Positions 36,727-47,965 of a DNA stretch of 64,000 bases are shown one piece after another; the stretch's first letter is position 1, and every line of letters begins with the position of its first letter. The position numbers were made by a program, and so were the translations under genes. The notes beneath the pieces were generated by a model, which saw nothing but the letters and a program-made list of their open reading frames with translations, was not told where the DNA came from and made no database searches. Origin of the DNA: Diplosphaera chodatii (Eukaryota; Chlorophyta; Trebouxiophyceae; Prasiolales; Stichococcaceae). Location of the stretch: positions 1,240,001-1,304,000 of the forward strand of contig JAALGY010000028.1 of NCBI GenBank assembly GCA_032358165.1, read 5' to 3'.

Positions 36727-38923
36727 ATGGTGGTCACCAATGGTCATCAGAAGGTCGTCGACCTCAGGTGCCGCTTGTCCATATGCACAGGGCACATGAT
36801 ATTGTGCGTCAACTGGAGCGCCTTTGCCACTGAATATGTCTGCCCCCATGCAGGAGCGACACCGTGACGAAGCCCTCCCAGGTGTGCGCATGCCGACACC
36901 TCACATGTATGCAGCACTCAGGCTGGCTCACGGATGATGGAGTGGTTGAGCATGTTGTGTGCTGCAGGCGATGCTGCGCGCGGTGGCGGAGCTGACGCCA
37001 GAGGACATAGGGGATGACATCTATGGCGAGGATGCGACCGTAAATGAGCTGCAACGCTGTGCGGCGGAGATGACCGGCAAGGAGGCGGTGCGCGGTGCTG
37101 GACGCTGTCGTGCCGCCACAGCTGTGTTGTGCAGGCTTCCTATACTTAATGCTTCTCAGCCCGTGGCTGTTTGTGCAGGCGCTGTTTGTGTCGACCGGCA
37201 CACAGGGCAACCTCGCAGCGATTTTGGCATTGTGCGGCCGCGGCGACGAGCTGCTGCTCGGCAGCGAGTCCCACGTGCTGCACTACGAGGTACGCTCCAA
37301 AGATGCAGCATAAACACGGCACACGCTCTGGCAACCACATGTGCTGGACAATCTGCAGAAGGAACTATAGGAGAGCAGCAGTCGACCTGCCACTCAAATC
37401 TGCTACACACCGCGGTGTTCTGACGCAGGCGGGCGGCATCTCGGCGCTGGGCGGGGTGGTGATGCACGTCATACCCTCTGCGCCCAACGGCGAACTGCCG
37501 CTGAAGGCGCTGGACGAGGCTCTGAGGTGCAGGGAGACTGGTCCCTTCATGTCGACCGCCCCAAGCTTGCTGCAACGCAGCAAGGCGTTCACCCAGCTGC
37601 ACACGCAGCTCACCAAGATGATCTTGCTGCTGCTCAGGAACCGGCCAGATGACCAGCATTCGGCGGTGCCAAAGGCGGTGGCTGTTGAGCAGACGCACAA
37701 CCGGGCCGGTGGCCGCGTGCTGTCCATGACATACCTCACCTCACTGAAGGCGTGGGCAGCCGCCAACAACCTGGCGGTCCACTACGATGGAGCGCGCGTC
37801 TTCAATGCGGCAGAGAGCCTTGGTATGGTCGAGTGGCAGGTTGCGGGTATGTTCACTGCTGCTTTCGACGTTTTCCTGTTGCAAGCAATGAGACTACATT
37901 TGCAGCGCTGGGTCGTGCAGGTGTGTCAGTCAAGGAGATTGCAGCGCTGGCCGACACGATGACATTCTGCCTTTCCAAGGTATGAAAGATTGCATGTATG
38001 CACACCTTTCACGCCTGGTATGTGCATCGTGGCAGCAAGCCACTGCCAAACTCTCCTGAACCCAGCAGTGGCACACGCAGGGTCTCGGCGCACCAGTCGG
38101 CTCGATCATCGTGGGCTCGGCAGCATTCGTCCACAAGGCGCATCGAATGAGAAAGCTGCTAGGCGGGGCCATGCGCCAGGTTCGCATGCTACCACGTGCA
38201 CGCAGCATCTGACGCAGAAAGCTTGGCGACAATGTAGACGCTTATGATCTTGACCTACCCCGATCGAAACTCCTCTGTGCCGTCTCACGCTCAGGTGGCA
38301 GTGCTCGCCGCGCCTGGCCTGATCGCGCTCAGGGACACGCCGCCGCTGCTTGCGCAGGACCATGCAAATGCACAGTTGATTGCCCATGGTGAGCACTCAT
38401 GCTGCTCGCTGCTGGCTGGACGCCAGCACTTCATGGGATTTCTACAAGTCAACACGCCTGCGGCCAACTGATTCAAAGCAGTCATCCACGACGATTGTTA
38501 TGCAGAGCTGGCAAAGCTGGACCTGGTGGAGATTGACACGGCCGCCGTAGAGAGCAACATCGTGCTGTGGCACCTGAAGCCGGAGGCGCCGCCAGTGGCC
38601 CAGGTGCTGACGCGCCTGAAGGACGCTGGCTTCATCGTCGGCGGCATGAAGGGTGAGGGTCTGGCAGCCGGTGGTACACAGCTGCAGGTTGAGTGACGAA
38701 GACTGCCGGTGACGATGGACACCTGGTTTCGAGGCTCAGGAACCCTGCCTTGCTGCCGTCCTGATCACACCAACGCACATGTGCTAGCCATGATCTGGTT
38801 GTGAGCACAGGAGGCATCCGGGCGGTCACACATCGGGATGTGACGAAGGACGAGTGCCTGGCTTTCACGCGAGCATTCCGCACTATTTTGGAGGCCCCGT
38901 CCGACGACAGAGTCGCACACTAA
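36727..38923 (+). CDS. L-threonine / L-allo-threonine aldolase
   Basis: This PLP enzyme cleaves threonine (or its allo form) to glycine and acetaldehyde. Eleven phase-consistent exons give 364 aa: 36727-36767, 36854-36881, 36968-37087, 37179-37289, 37429-37526, 37638-37822, 37921-37979, 38081-38179, 38295-38388, 38506-38652 and 38811-38923. Family landmarks in order are [79 protein letters not shown], and [16 protein letters not shown]. The Schiff-base lysine is K214, the last codon of exon 7. [15 protein letters not shown] follows. No targeting peptide is evident, so it is probably cytosolic. Exon 2 is only 28 bp. The C-terminal [16 protein letters not shown] completes the small domain, so the enzyme looks intact. 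Confidence 0.95.
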
Positions 38924-39266
38924 GTGCTTGTATATTGTGTACCAATAAGCTGCATATGGTGCATTCAGAGCTGTGAGGCATCACGTGGCATCGATCTCAT
39001 GACAGAAGAACGGGTCGTTGTTGAGAGAATGTAATTACTGAGCATGTACGACAGGCCAGCTGTTCGCATCTTCAATACTTGTGGCACACCCTGCTGTCGA
39101 GCTGTCAGCCACCCCATTGACCTCAGCCCACAGATTGCTCCCGCAAGCGCCTGCCTCACCCTGCACAGGACATCGCCAGACTTCAGCTGTCACACATCTC
39201 ACCCACCCGACTCGCTGATGCTGGCCGGACCCTGTCAATGATGATGTGCATGCGGCGGCATGCGGC
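38924..39266. promoter_or_regulatory. intergenic region, threonine aldolase to DET1
   Basis: This 343-bp spacer lies between same-strand genes. No repeat or further exon was seen; the DET1 promoter must lie here or overlap the aldolase 3' UTR. Confidence 0.45.
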
Positions 39267-42200
39267 ATGAAACGTGGCCGCCCGCAGAACCTGTTCCTGC
39301 GACTTCGCCAGCGGGAGACCATCGCTGCCAAGCCGTGCACGGAGGTCAGAGGCTGGATGACGCTGTGCTTGCGTGCAGATTGCTGACGCCAGCTGCTGAC
39401 AGGCCCTGCCGCATTGCAGGTCAACAACATCCGGCGCATCAGTGAGGTCGTGACGCCGTCAACTGTGGTAGGCAGCAGAGCGCGTTGGTGATGTTGTGGT
39501 GACCGGCTTGAGGCTTGTTTTGGCGCCGCTGGCGCGTGATTGCCCCTGCCGGGGCACTCATGCGGCAGTCTGTGCCGCAGGTACGCAATGTCCAGCTTGG
39601 GGACTGCCATGTCTGCCGCTTCACGCCAAGCGGGAGGCACCTGGTGTGCTTCAGCATGCTGCAGCACGACCTGCTGCTCTACAGCTACACGGGGCTGCAG
39701 TTTGGCACACGCACCGAGCCTGATGCCGATGCGCCCCAGGTGGAGTGCCGCACAGTGAAGCTGCTTGTGCATCACGGTGGTGGAATGAAATCAATGGGGA
39801 GCCAAGGCGTCTGGTCGTGGAGACGTAACAGACCGACACTGCATGATCTGATTCTGGCAATGCAGCTGCCGGAGGCGGCAACAGCGCTCGGCGGCCACTT
39901 TGAGCTGCGGTGGCGGCGGAGCCTGGTGGGGGCGCCGCACGTCCTGTGCAAGGACTTCTGCCTGGTGCGTCCAGGCGCCAAGCCAGTCACCGCGACTACC
40001 TGCAGCGCTCTGACTCAACACCTGGCAGGCAGGCATGGCTTGTCCCACCATTGCTGCGCAGCCTACGGCAGTGCCTGTGCATGACGCCTGCCGATGCCGG
40101 GGCCGTGTGCTGCGGCAGGCGCTGCACAAGGAGGCGTTCCTGGTGGTCGCCTCGCAGTCGCCGCCCACCAGCGGCCGGGGCAGCTCAGCCGGGGGCGGCC
40201 CCGCAGCGCTCCCGCTCGTGGCGACGACCACCGTCTTCCTGGTGGGACAAACTGCACCGGCTCACCTGCCAACCCTTTGCAGCTGGAAGCCTTCACCAGC
40301 AACGGAGCAGCCAGCTTGGCTGCTACAATATGAATGCCATGATGCTGGCCAGTCATCAAGTACAGACTCCCCAACATGTTGCTGGAGCCTGCCCTACAGC
40401 TCCGCTGCTCACCGTGGCTCTGTGCACTTGCGTGACAGGTGCGAGCGAGGGATGGGGAGGTGACGGACACTCTGGAGCTGGCCGACGACTTTGTGCACCT
40501 GAGCCACAATGCGGGCGTGGCTGCGTGCGGCGATCGCATCGCGGTGCTGGGCCTGCGATCCCAGACCATCCACGTGCACCAGGTGCCCATGCAGCTGTGG
40601 CTAGTTGCCATTCAGTGATCCTCAGCTCTGCACACTGCCGGCATGGCGTCAGCATGGCACGGTGCGCAGGTCGGATGAGTTGTGTGCGGCTGCAGCTGCA
40701 CCCACAGGGCCCAGCATGGTCGTGATCCCCGTACAATTTTGGCGCAGGTGCTGGCGGACGGGCGCCTGGCGCCGCTGGCGCAGCTGGGGCAGCACCTGGC
40801 GCTGGACGACCCGCTGCTGCTGGCGGCCGCCGCCGCCGTGGAGCGGCGCTGGCGGGACTCTCATCCCAAGGTGGCGCAGTTTGCTGGGAGGGAAAGCGGA
40901 GTTGGCCACTCGAAATGCTGCTGCCGCCGCTGCTGCCGCTGCTGGGCGTGCTGGTCGCACATCGTGGCGTGCCTCTGGCACTGCGAGCCTCCGAGGGGCG
41001 CTGAGGCACGGTCGTGACGGCGCAGACGGCGCGGCAGGCGGACCACAGCGTCGGGCGGCTGGAGGCGTCGGCCGGGCCGGGCAGGCCCCAGATGGCTGCC
41101 GCTTCCCCGCCGCTGCGCCGGGCTGCGTCGCATGCTCTGGGGGCCGCTGCGGGCGCCGGCGCTGCCGCTGCTCGGGGCGCGCAGCTGCAGGCCCTGGCGA
41201 GCGGGGAGCGGCCCAACAGCGCGGTGCTGGGGCAGCTGCTGCACACCCCCAGCTCCCCGGGTCCAGGTGTGGACGCCCCCTCGGCTGTTCCATGCGCAGC
41301 CCTGTGCCTGCCTGCTGCTGATCATCTGCCTGCATGCGCCTGGCGAGCGTGCACAGATGCGCTGCCAAGCATTCGAACAGACATGGAATGATGCTAGTCT
41401 CATCGCCTTGACTAGATGGTGTGTCAACGCTGCAGGAGCAAGTGCCAGCGCGACTGCCTCCAACGGCGAGCGCGGCAGCAGCGAGGGCGGGGGCGGCCCC
41501 GGCCTCATCACGGGGCTGCGCCAGCGTGTGCTGGCGTACCTGTGCCACGCGCTGCGGGACCCGGTGATGGCGCGCATGCTGGAGTCCCCCACCAAGGGCG
41601 GTGCCAGCGCTTCCGGCGTGGGCGTGCCGACGATGCAGCGTGCGGCGTCGGCAGCGTTGGGCACCCCGGAGCAGGGCCGCGCTGCCGTGGGGGGCGCGGC
41701 AGGGCCCGTCGGCGGCGCCGCCGCTGCAGACGGCACGAGCGGATCCCAGCGCCCGCACCACCGACCCCAGCAGCCGCAGCCGCCGCGCGCAAGGGACCGC
41801 TTCATCCTCAACTTCGAGTCCCTGGCCAGCCTCGTGGTGTGGAAGGTGGGCTGTGGGCGCAGGATGCTTAGCCTCAGCTCATTTATCTGATCATTGCTTC
41901 GGCTCGGCCCTCCTGTCGGAAAGCACTCGCACGCGCTGTGCCATGGTCTGTTTTGGAACGCATGCAGGCGCAGTTCATGGACGACCACCACCTGCTGCTG
42001 GCCCTGGGGCCGCCAGACGCGTCTGCCCTGCGCCACACCGAGTCGCAGCAGCAGGCCGCCTTCCTTGCCGTGTATTCTTTGCAGGCAAGGCGCAGCTTGC
42101 ACCATTGGTCGCCCTGTCAAGCAGCTGAAAGTGCAGGGCAAAACGGCAGAAAGGTTCTGCTCATCCTGTTGCAGGACAGCATCATCGTCTCGATGCTGCC

Positions 42201-43081
42201 GAACAGCAGCTCGCAGCTGCTGGAGATGTATCTGCAGGACTCCGCGGTGTTCAACGCGCCAGCCATCACCTGCACATGGGAGCGGTGTGCAGTCTCCCTT
42301 GGCACATCCTGCAGCCACATGCTTGCCATCAGCACAGTGGCGAGGCATGTTGGGCGAGGGTGTCGCAGGGGTTTGGAACCCTGCTGTGCAACAACCCTGC
42401 TGCTTTGCTGGGCAGGTTCCTGACCCCGGCCGGCACCCCGGCCAGCGCGCGGGCGGCTGTCGACCGCCAGATGGCGCACCAGTACTGGACGATGCAGCAG
42501 GTGGGCGTGCAACACCGCTTCCCAAACTGCCGACGCCACGCACCACGAGCCTGTCCCCGTGTGCTCGAGTCCCTTTAGAGCCAGAGCACCCCTGCGCCTG
42601 TGGCTGCAGGTGACGCGGCGGGTGCTGGCGGCCATCCCGCCCAGCAGCCAGGTGCTGTGCGCGTCGCCCTACCTGGACGCCAACCTGTTCCAGTACGACG
42701 AGAAGCACATCTCGCCGACCATCCGGCCACGCGCCCTTGCTGAGGCGCGCACCTGTGCACGTGATGTATTGCAACTGCACACTTCGTCGTTCTAGTCGGC
42801 ATCTCTCCCCTGTGCCACATGTCAAAGAGTGCGCCTGCCGTTGTGGTTTCTCTCACGTGAGAGGTGTGCGGCTGCAGGTGCCATTGAAGTTTCTGATGCG
42901 GGGTTGGCGGGAGGTGGTGTGCCTCAAGATTGGCGGCGGCCAGTTCGAGGCGCCGCCGCCGGGGCCGCGTCCCACCAAGCAGCTTGTGACGTGGCACCTG
43001 CACCCGGTGGTGCCCTTCGTGCTCGGCGTGCTGCAGAAGGCCAATGCGCCAACACAGGCCATCATCTACCACCGCCTGTGA
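39267..43081 (+). CDS. DET1: DET1 homologue (DDB1-CUL4 ubiquitin ligase co-factor)
   Basis: DET1 works with DDB1 and COP10 in a nuclear complex that supports CUL4 ligases; in plants it represses photomorphogenesis. Fourteen phase-consistent exons give 691 aa: 39267-39344, 39420-39467, 39581-39739, 39866-39964, 40119-40241, 40439-40582, 40748-40870, 41026-41266, 41436-41845, 41968-42084, 42175-42284, 42416-42500, 42610-42744 and 42878-43081. The N-terminus MKRGRPQNLFLRLRQRE resembles animal DET1. Other landmarks are CRFTPSGRHLVCFS, HVLCKDFCL, ADDFVHLSHNAGVA, LGLRSQTIHVHQ, FESLASLVVWKAQFMDDHHL, AAFLAVYSLQ, ASPYLDANLFQYDEKHIS and VPLKFLMRGWREVVCLKI. Exons 8-9 add a Gly/Ala/Pro-rich linker where plant DET1 has a serine-rich one. 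Introns 10 and 13 have GC donors. A 654-codon antisense frame (40861-42825) is a GC-driven shadow. Confidence 0.92.
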
Positions 43082-43505
43082 TGACAGTGGTCACTGGGAC
43101 CTCACAGCTTCAGCTCCTGACAAGTCGCTACAACATTGCTCTGCCAGTCAGCAGTCGGCTCAGGCGCAAGCTCAATGGCTGCGTGGTCAATAAAGAGCCG
43201 TTGACCGAAATTTGCACGATCCTTGGAACCCCACTAGTCTGCTCCCTGTGGTTTTGTTCCGTTGCCAGAGTTTGTTGAAGCGATGACAGTGCTGAAGTGC
43301 TGAAGAAACCAGAGCAAAGCATCACAACTCTCAACCGCCCATCATGTGCACAAGCGGAAGGCAAAACCCGCCATCACTGACCGCCTAGAACAATGGTTAC
43401 AACTTTGATGCTTGCGTGTTGTTCATAGCGTTGTCCAGGATGCAAGGCGGCAGCAACCTCTGCAATATGTCAGTGCACCAACAGCCCGCCAGCGCTCGCT
43501 GTGCG
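43082..43505. other. convergent intergenic region, DET1 / SCAB-like gene
   Basis: This 424-bp region between two opposing stop codons holds both 3' UTRs. I see no exon, repeat or RNA gene. Confidence 0.5.
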
Positions 43506-46057
43506 TCATGTGTGTTCGCGTGGGCCCTCCAGCCGAAGCCCTGCCTTGCCAGCCATCTGCACAGCAATGTCTCTGACATCATTTTTGGAATGGCGGGTCA
43601 GCCGACGCCAGATGCAAACATGGACATGGGGAGGCAGCGCACAGAGGGTGGCGCACCTTGCGGATGAGGCTGATGCACACATTGCGTTTGTGCGGCGTTT
43701 CCAGAGCCAGCATGAACACGTGCTGTGTGTTCAGCGCCAGGAACATCCCCTGCGCCGCACCATCCCCGCCTCCCCTCGCACCGCAGACCTGCACGGCGGC
43801 GGGGTGGCGGTTGGGCAGGGTGAATATCTGACATCATCGGGAAGCATGCAAAACACCTATCTGGACAACAGGCAGAGGGTCACACCTGCATGTCAGCATG
43901 GTAGCTGGCCGAGGCGACCTCCGCCCCGGACAGGGACACGCGCAGGCCGTCCGCGTCGACGCGCAGGTTGGCCACGGTCCGCTTCCGCTGCACCATGCCT
44001 GCACAGCAGCCAGATCAGGCTTCGGCGCAGCTTGTGGCATGTCATGTATGCGTAGCAACAGGGCAAATGCATCGGTTGCTTCTCGACTTGTGTTGCCAGG
44101 CTCCATGTTGACGACCATGTGTGCACAGGGGACTTGCAGCTTCCAAGCCTACGCACCATTATGCTGCACGGGGACCGCAAAGAAGGTGTGGCCGCCGGCC
44201 GCCTCCAGCTCGGCAGTCTCGACCTCCAGCGTGGGGTCGGCGGTGACGGGCGACGCCGTGCGCAGCACACTGCCGCCGTCCGTCTCCCGCGACGCCCCCA
44301 GGCGGCACAGTATCGTGCACCCGACATCCGCAACCTCCGGCGAGTACTGCGGGTTCGCGCGGATAGCAGATGTCATTGTTTCGGAAGCAAGGTTGTATGC
44401 AGCGGTGCAGCCATCAGATACACCAGAAGTCAATATGCTTGAGCAGGCGACTCTGTATCGAATGCCTGACAATCGGCAAATTGTTCGCAGTATACCTGGT
44501 GCCGCACGGCGCCGCTGATGATGGACACTTGCGCATCTGATGGATCCTCCCGCAGCCACTGCAGCTGCAGGCTGTCGGGCGCTGCCACGGACAGCGTGTG
44601 CCCCACTTGCGGACTGCACGACACGGTGCACCGCGCTGTGGCACTCCAGAGCTGTTGGGCAGTGATGGTTCGAGCATGCCACACTGAATGGCTTCAGGGT
44701 TCTGGCATCAGACAGTTGTGCCTTGCCTGCCGGCGATGGAGAGCATGCGCAGGACGGCTGGGGACAGAGGCTCCTCCCCATGCAGGTGTGGCGGCGACAT
44801 GAACTTTGCGGGCGACCGCAGCGATGCCGGCGAGGCGCAGCCGCCCCCGCCGAAGTTGCTGCTGTCGCGCATCGGCGAATGGTTCTCCTGCTCATACAGC
44901 GGCAGTCAGCATGACTCAAGGCGGCAGGATGCATCAATGCTTGTCCAACGGCCTTCGTTGTAGCGGATACGATGGTCACAAGATGGCTGTCAGCACCTTC
45001 TGGTCTGTAGGCACTCTGCTGCATGCCTCCAGGTCCCGCTGCAAGTGCTGTATGGTTGAGCTGCCCTCTGCGACCTGCTTGACCACCGAAACCTTGAGCA
45101 AAGCAGCGCAGAGGTCTAACTGCACACAGCCTGCACATGCATCGTGCAGACTTGACTCTGCTCACCTGGCTGCGCAGTGTCCCACATTCGATCTCCAACT
45201 ATCGCACACCAGCACAAAGGCATGTCAGGAGGCGTCACGCACATCATGTTTGACAGCTTTGTGATCCTGAAGGCCCATGTCATATGGCAACACGCATAAA
45301 TTGTGCATTGAGCGCGATCATTTACAGCGAACCTCGTGGATGCGCAGTTGCCAATGCTGTTCCTGCTGCTCATGCGCATGCTGTGCTGCCGCCTCGGTTG
45401 CTGAGGCACTGTCGCTCAGCTTCCTTGCAGCCTGCGGACAACGCAGACACCTCAACGCCACACGTCAAAGGGCTGGGGTGACTGCGCCAACAGACTATGC
45501 AGAGCGGTGCACTGCGGAAGCCAGCCACCTGTTGCGCTGAGCTCTCGAAGCTCTTCCACTGCGCCTGCAGATCCAGCAGGCCGGCCTTGATCTGGGCGGC
45601 ATCCTCGCTGTTGCGTCCGGCGACGCGTCCCTGCAGTACCTGCGGTGGATGAGGCACCACGTCATACTAGCTCTGCACTAGATGCAACGGAGTCCAGCAG
45701 GGTGCCAGTGACTGGGATGTGGGTTGTGCCGGCTCACCTCTGTGAGCCTGACCAACTCCTTCATCAGTGCCTTGCCCTTGGGCATGCTCTGCAGCGTCTG
45801 CTGCAGCTGCTCGCCCGAAGCTTCGTTCAGGTTCATTGTGCGGTAGTCCTGCACGGCAGGAGGTGCCAGCACTCCCATAAATCTACCGCACGTTGACGCC
45901 TTTTCATGCTGCACCAAGCACAATCTAGAACCGTGATCCAGGCCAGGCTTGCCTCCAGCACAGCCGCATCGCCGGCTTCGAAACGCTGAGCCACCTCCCG
46001 GAGCGACAGCTTCTTCACGATCGCCGGCGACGAGTCCGAGTCATCTGTAGGTGCCAT
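43506..46057 (-). CDS. SCAB-like actin-binding protein (Ig-PH fold)
   Basis: SCAB1 of land plants bundles actin filaments and is needed for stomatal closure. Twelve phase-consistent exons give 433 aa: 45953-46057, 45738-45848, 45529-45639, 45333-45431, 45166-45198, 45027-45074, 44727-44887, 44496-44643, 44157-44346, 43886-43998, 43657-43788 and 43506-43556. The N-terminus LSLREVAQRFEAGDAA matches the SCAB start (LSVRDLASKFEKG). A coiled coil follows, with GRVAGRNSEDAAQIKAGL. A Ser/Pro/Gly-rich spacer (about residues 170-225) comes next. The C-terminal Ig-PH fusion has WLREDPSDAQVSIISGA, YSPEVADVGCTILCRLG, ADGLRVSLSGAEVASASYHA, and the diagnostic MQVCGARGGGDGAAQGMF with ETPHKRNVCISLIRK. Three introns (after exons 1, 6 and 7) have GC donors; the exon 8 acceptor (TGGAG) is less certain. 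It diverges from uL13. Confidence 0.88.
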
Positions 46058-46434
46058 GCTGATGCTTTGTTGAGCGGATGCCGCGCAAACCGGAGCCCGG
46101 GAGAAATAGCCTTCAGCAAAGCACAGTCGACCAGCGCACGACGAAGATATACGATGTGCGGCCCTATCGCCGCTTGCGAAGGTGACTTGCTGACTACTGC
46201 CGAGCTGTCGGTTCAAGGGCAGTACTGCAGCAGGGCTTAAGGCCAGGACTGCACCCCATCCCCCATACCCATTCGAAATAGAGTGCTCAGGGTATTTGTG
46301 AAGGGTGGATGAAGTGCAGGGACAGGAGCGTTTACATTCATGTCCCTTGCCCGGCTGCGCCAAGGGAGGGCGGCTTCAGCAGGCTCGGTCTTTCTTGGAG
46401 CCCTGACGAGGTGGTGTGCGGACGGCAGGCCACC
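46058..46434. promoter_or_regulatory. divergent intergenic region, SCAB-like / uL13
   Basis: This 377-bp two-promoter region is richer in CpG near 46080-46160 than the introns are. No TATA box is clear. Confidence 0.5.
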
Positions 46435-47767
46435 ATGCCGAAGGTGAGCTGCACGCAGGCCAAGTCCTGGCGATCGCTTCATTGTATTCCGCTTGCCTGC
46501 ACACATTTGCCATGTGCCATCTAAGACGTTTGCTTCCTCTTCATGATGCAGCCGGTGGTCATCGACTGCCGCGGGCACATGCTTGGTCGCCTGGCCTCCA
46601 TTCTGGCCAAGCAGCTGCTCACGGGGCAGTACGTGGTGAGCACTTCTCCCGGCGTCGCGGCGGAGTTGCCTGGTGCTGGCATGCCTGCTTCATGGTGTAC
46701 AGCTGTTGAGCCAGCACGAATCAGGGAGCATCCATGCAGGTCTGCGTCCGGTGCGAGGAGGTGGACATCAGCGGCGGCCTCGTGCGGCAAAAGGCGAAGT
46801 ATGAGCGCTTCCTGCGCAAGCGGATGCTGACGGCACCCAAGAAGGGCCCCATCCACTTCCGCGCGCCGTCCCGCATCCTGTGGAGGACGATCCGCGGGTG
46901 CGTATCTCTCGGGCACCATACTGCTGCCTGGCACACTCGCATATGCAGCGTGCAGCTGGCCCTGCAGCAGCGGCATTGCTTACCAGGATGCTCAGCTTCA
47001 GACGGCAGCACAGCACGCATCCGGCCTGCTTCGGCAGAGGCAGACAGCACACGGGGATGCAGTCGTATTCACCCAGTCAGCTGTAAGCAGCCGGACGCAT
47101 GCACTAGAGGGCGCCAGCGTCTGCAGCCTGCCAATGGTGGAACACTGAAACAGCCACTCAGCAGCGTGGAGTGGGCTTTGGCCTAGGGAGCTGGCGTACA
47201 CATCGCTTGTGCGCCTGACAGCAGTCAGACGTCAGTGCTTTTACATATTGATGGTGTCGTCTGCCTGCTTGCAGCATGATCCCGCACAAGACGAAGCGGG
47301 GCGCAGCAGCCATGGACCGCCTGAAGGTCTTCGAGGGCGTGCCCCCTGCATACGAGACAGTCAAGCGCCTGGTGGTGCCCGACGCGCTGAAGGTGCTGCG
47401 CCTGCAGCACGGCCACAAGTCCGTCAAGCTGGGCGACCTCGCCTCCACGGTGAGCCCGCCAGCCGGCCCCCCCGTGCTGCGGTCCTCGATGCCCCAAACT
47501 GCAGGACTCGGTGCACAACGAGCACCATGGAGTTGCAACTGGCAGTGCATTCCTAGCCAGTAGCGTTCCCGCATCGGGCGGCGGCGGCGGTGGTCCCGCA
47601 CCTGCTGCACGTGTGGTGCGAGTTGCTGGGCTGTGGCACTGCAGGTGGGCTGGAAGCACCAGGACGCGGTCAAGGAGCTGGAGGAGAAGCGCAAGGTCAG
47701 GTCGGCAGCCTACTACGAGCAGAAGAAGAAGCTCACCGCCCTGCGGATCAAGGCCGCTGCGGAGTGA
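46435..47767 (+). CDS. RPL13A: cytosolic 60S ribosomal protein uL13 (RPL13A)
   Basis: This is a structural protein of the cytosolic large subunit. Five phase-consistent exons give 182 aa: 46435-46443, 46552-46635, 46740-46897, 47275-47449 and 47645-47767. Exon 1 encodes only Met-Pro-Lys. The body is highly conserved: [100 protein letters not shown] and [20 protein letters not shown]. It stops at KAAAE, about 20 residues short of plant RPL13A at the C-terminus, which may be a real truncation of the tail. Intron 3 (377 nt) is much longer than its neighbours. Confidence 0.96.
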
Positions 47768-47965
47768 GGGCACCCGGGTGCACTGGTGGGAGAGGGGGGA
47801 GGCGCGCCTGTCAGTCCTGGGCCTGACTGCAGCTGCTAGGTCACGCCTTTTGGACTCTTGGAGTACTCAGCAACCGAGGTTCTGCTGGCAGGCGAGCCAT
47901 GTAAAAAGTGCAATGTATCATGGCAGATTTCACACCCGAAGTGTCGCATCCGGCATGACGCAATC

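Noticed and set aside
39238..39266. upstream ATG cluster as the DET1 start
   Set aside because: These ATGs run into a stop or a non-homologous frame; the ATG at 39267 gives the DET1-like N-terminus and joins exon 2 in phase.
40861..42825. 654-codon open frame on the minus strand
   Set aside because: It is antisense to DET1 exons 7-13, runs through their introns, and is Arg/Pro/Ser/Ala-rich in the way GC-rich antisense frames are. The plus strand has matching splice phases and DET1 homology.
44149..45198. 349-codon minus-strand frame read as one exon
   Set aside because: Only parts of it match the SCAB family; the rest reads through introns with good donors and acceptors, so the spliced model is preferred.
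46898..47274. box C/D snoRNA in uL13 intron 3
   Set aside because: One TGATGG-like and several CTGA tetramers occur, but not as a properly spaced C/D pair with a terminal stem.
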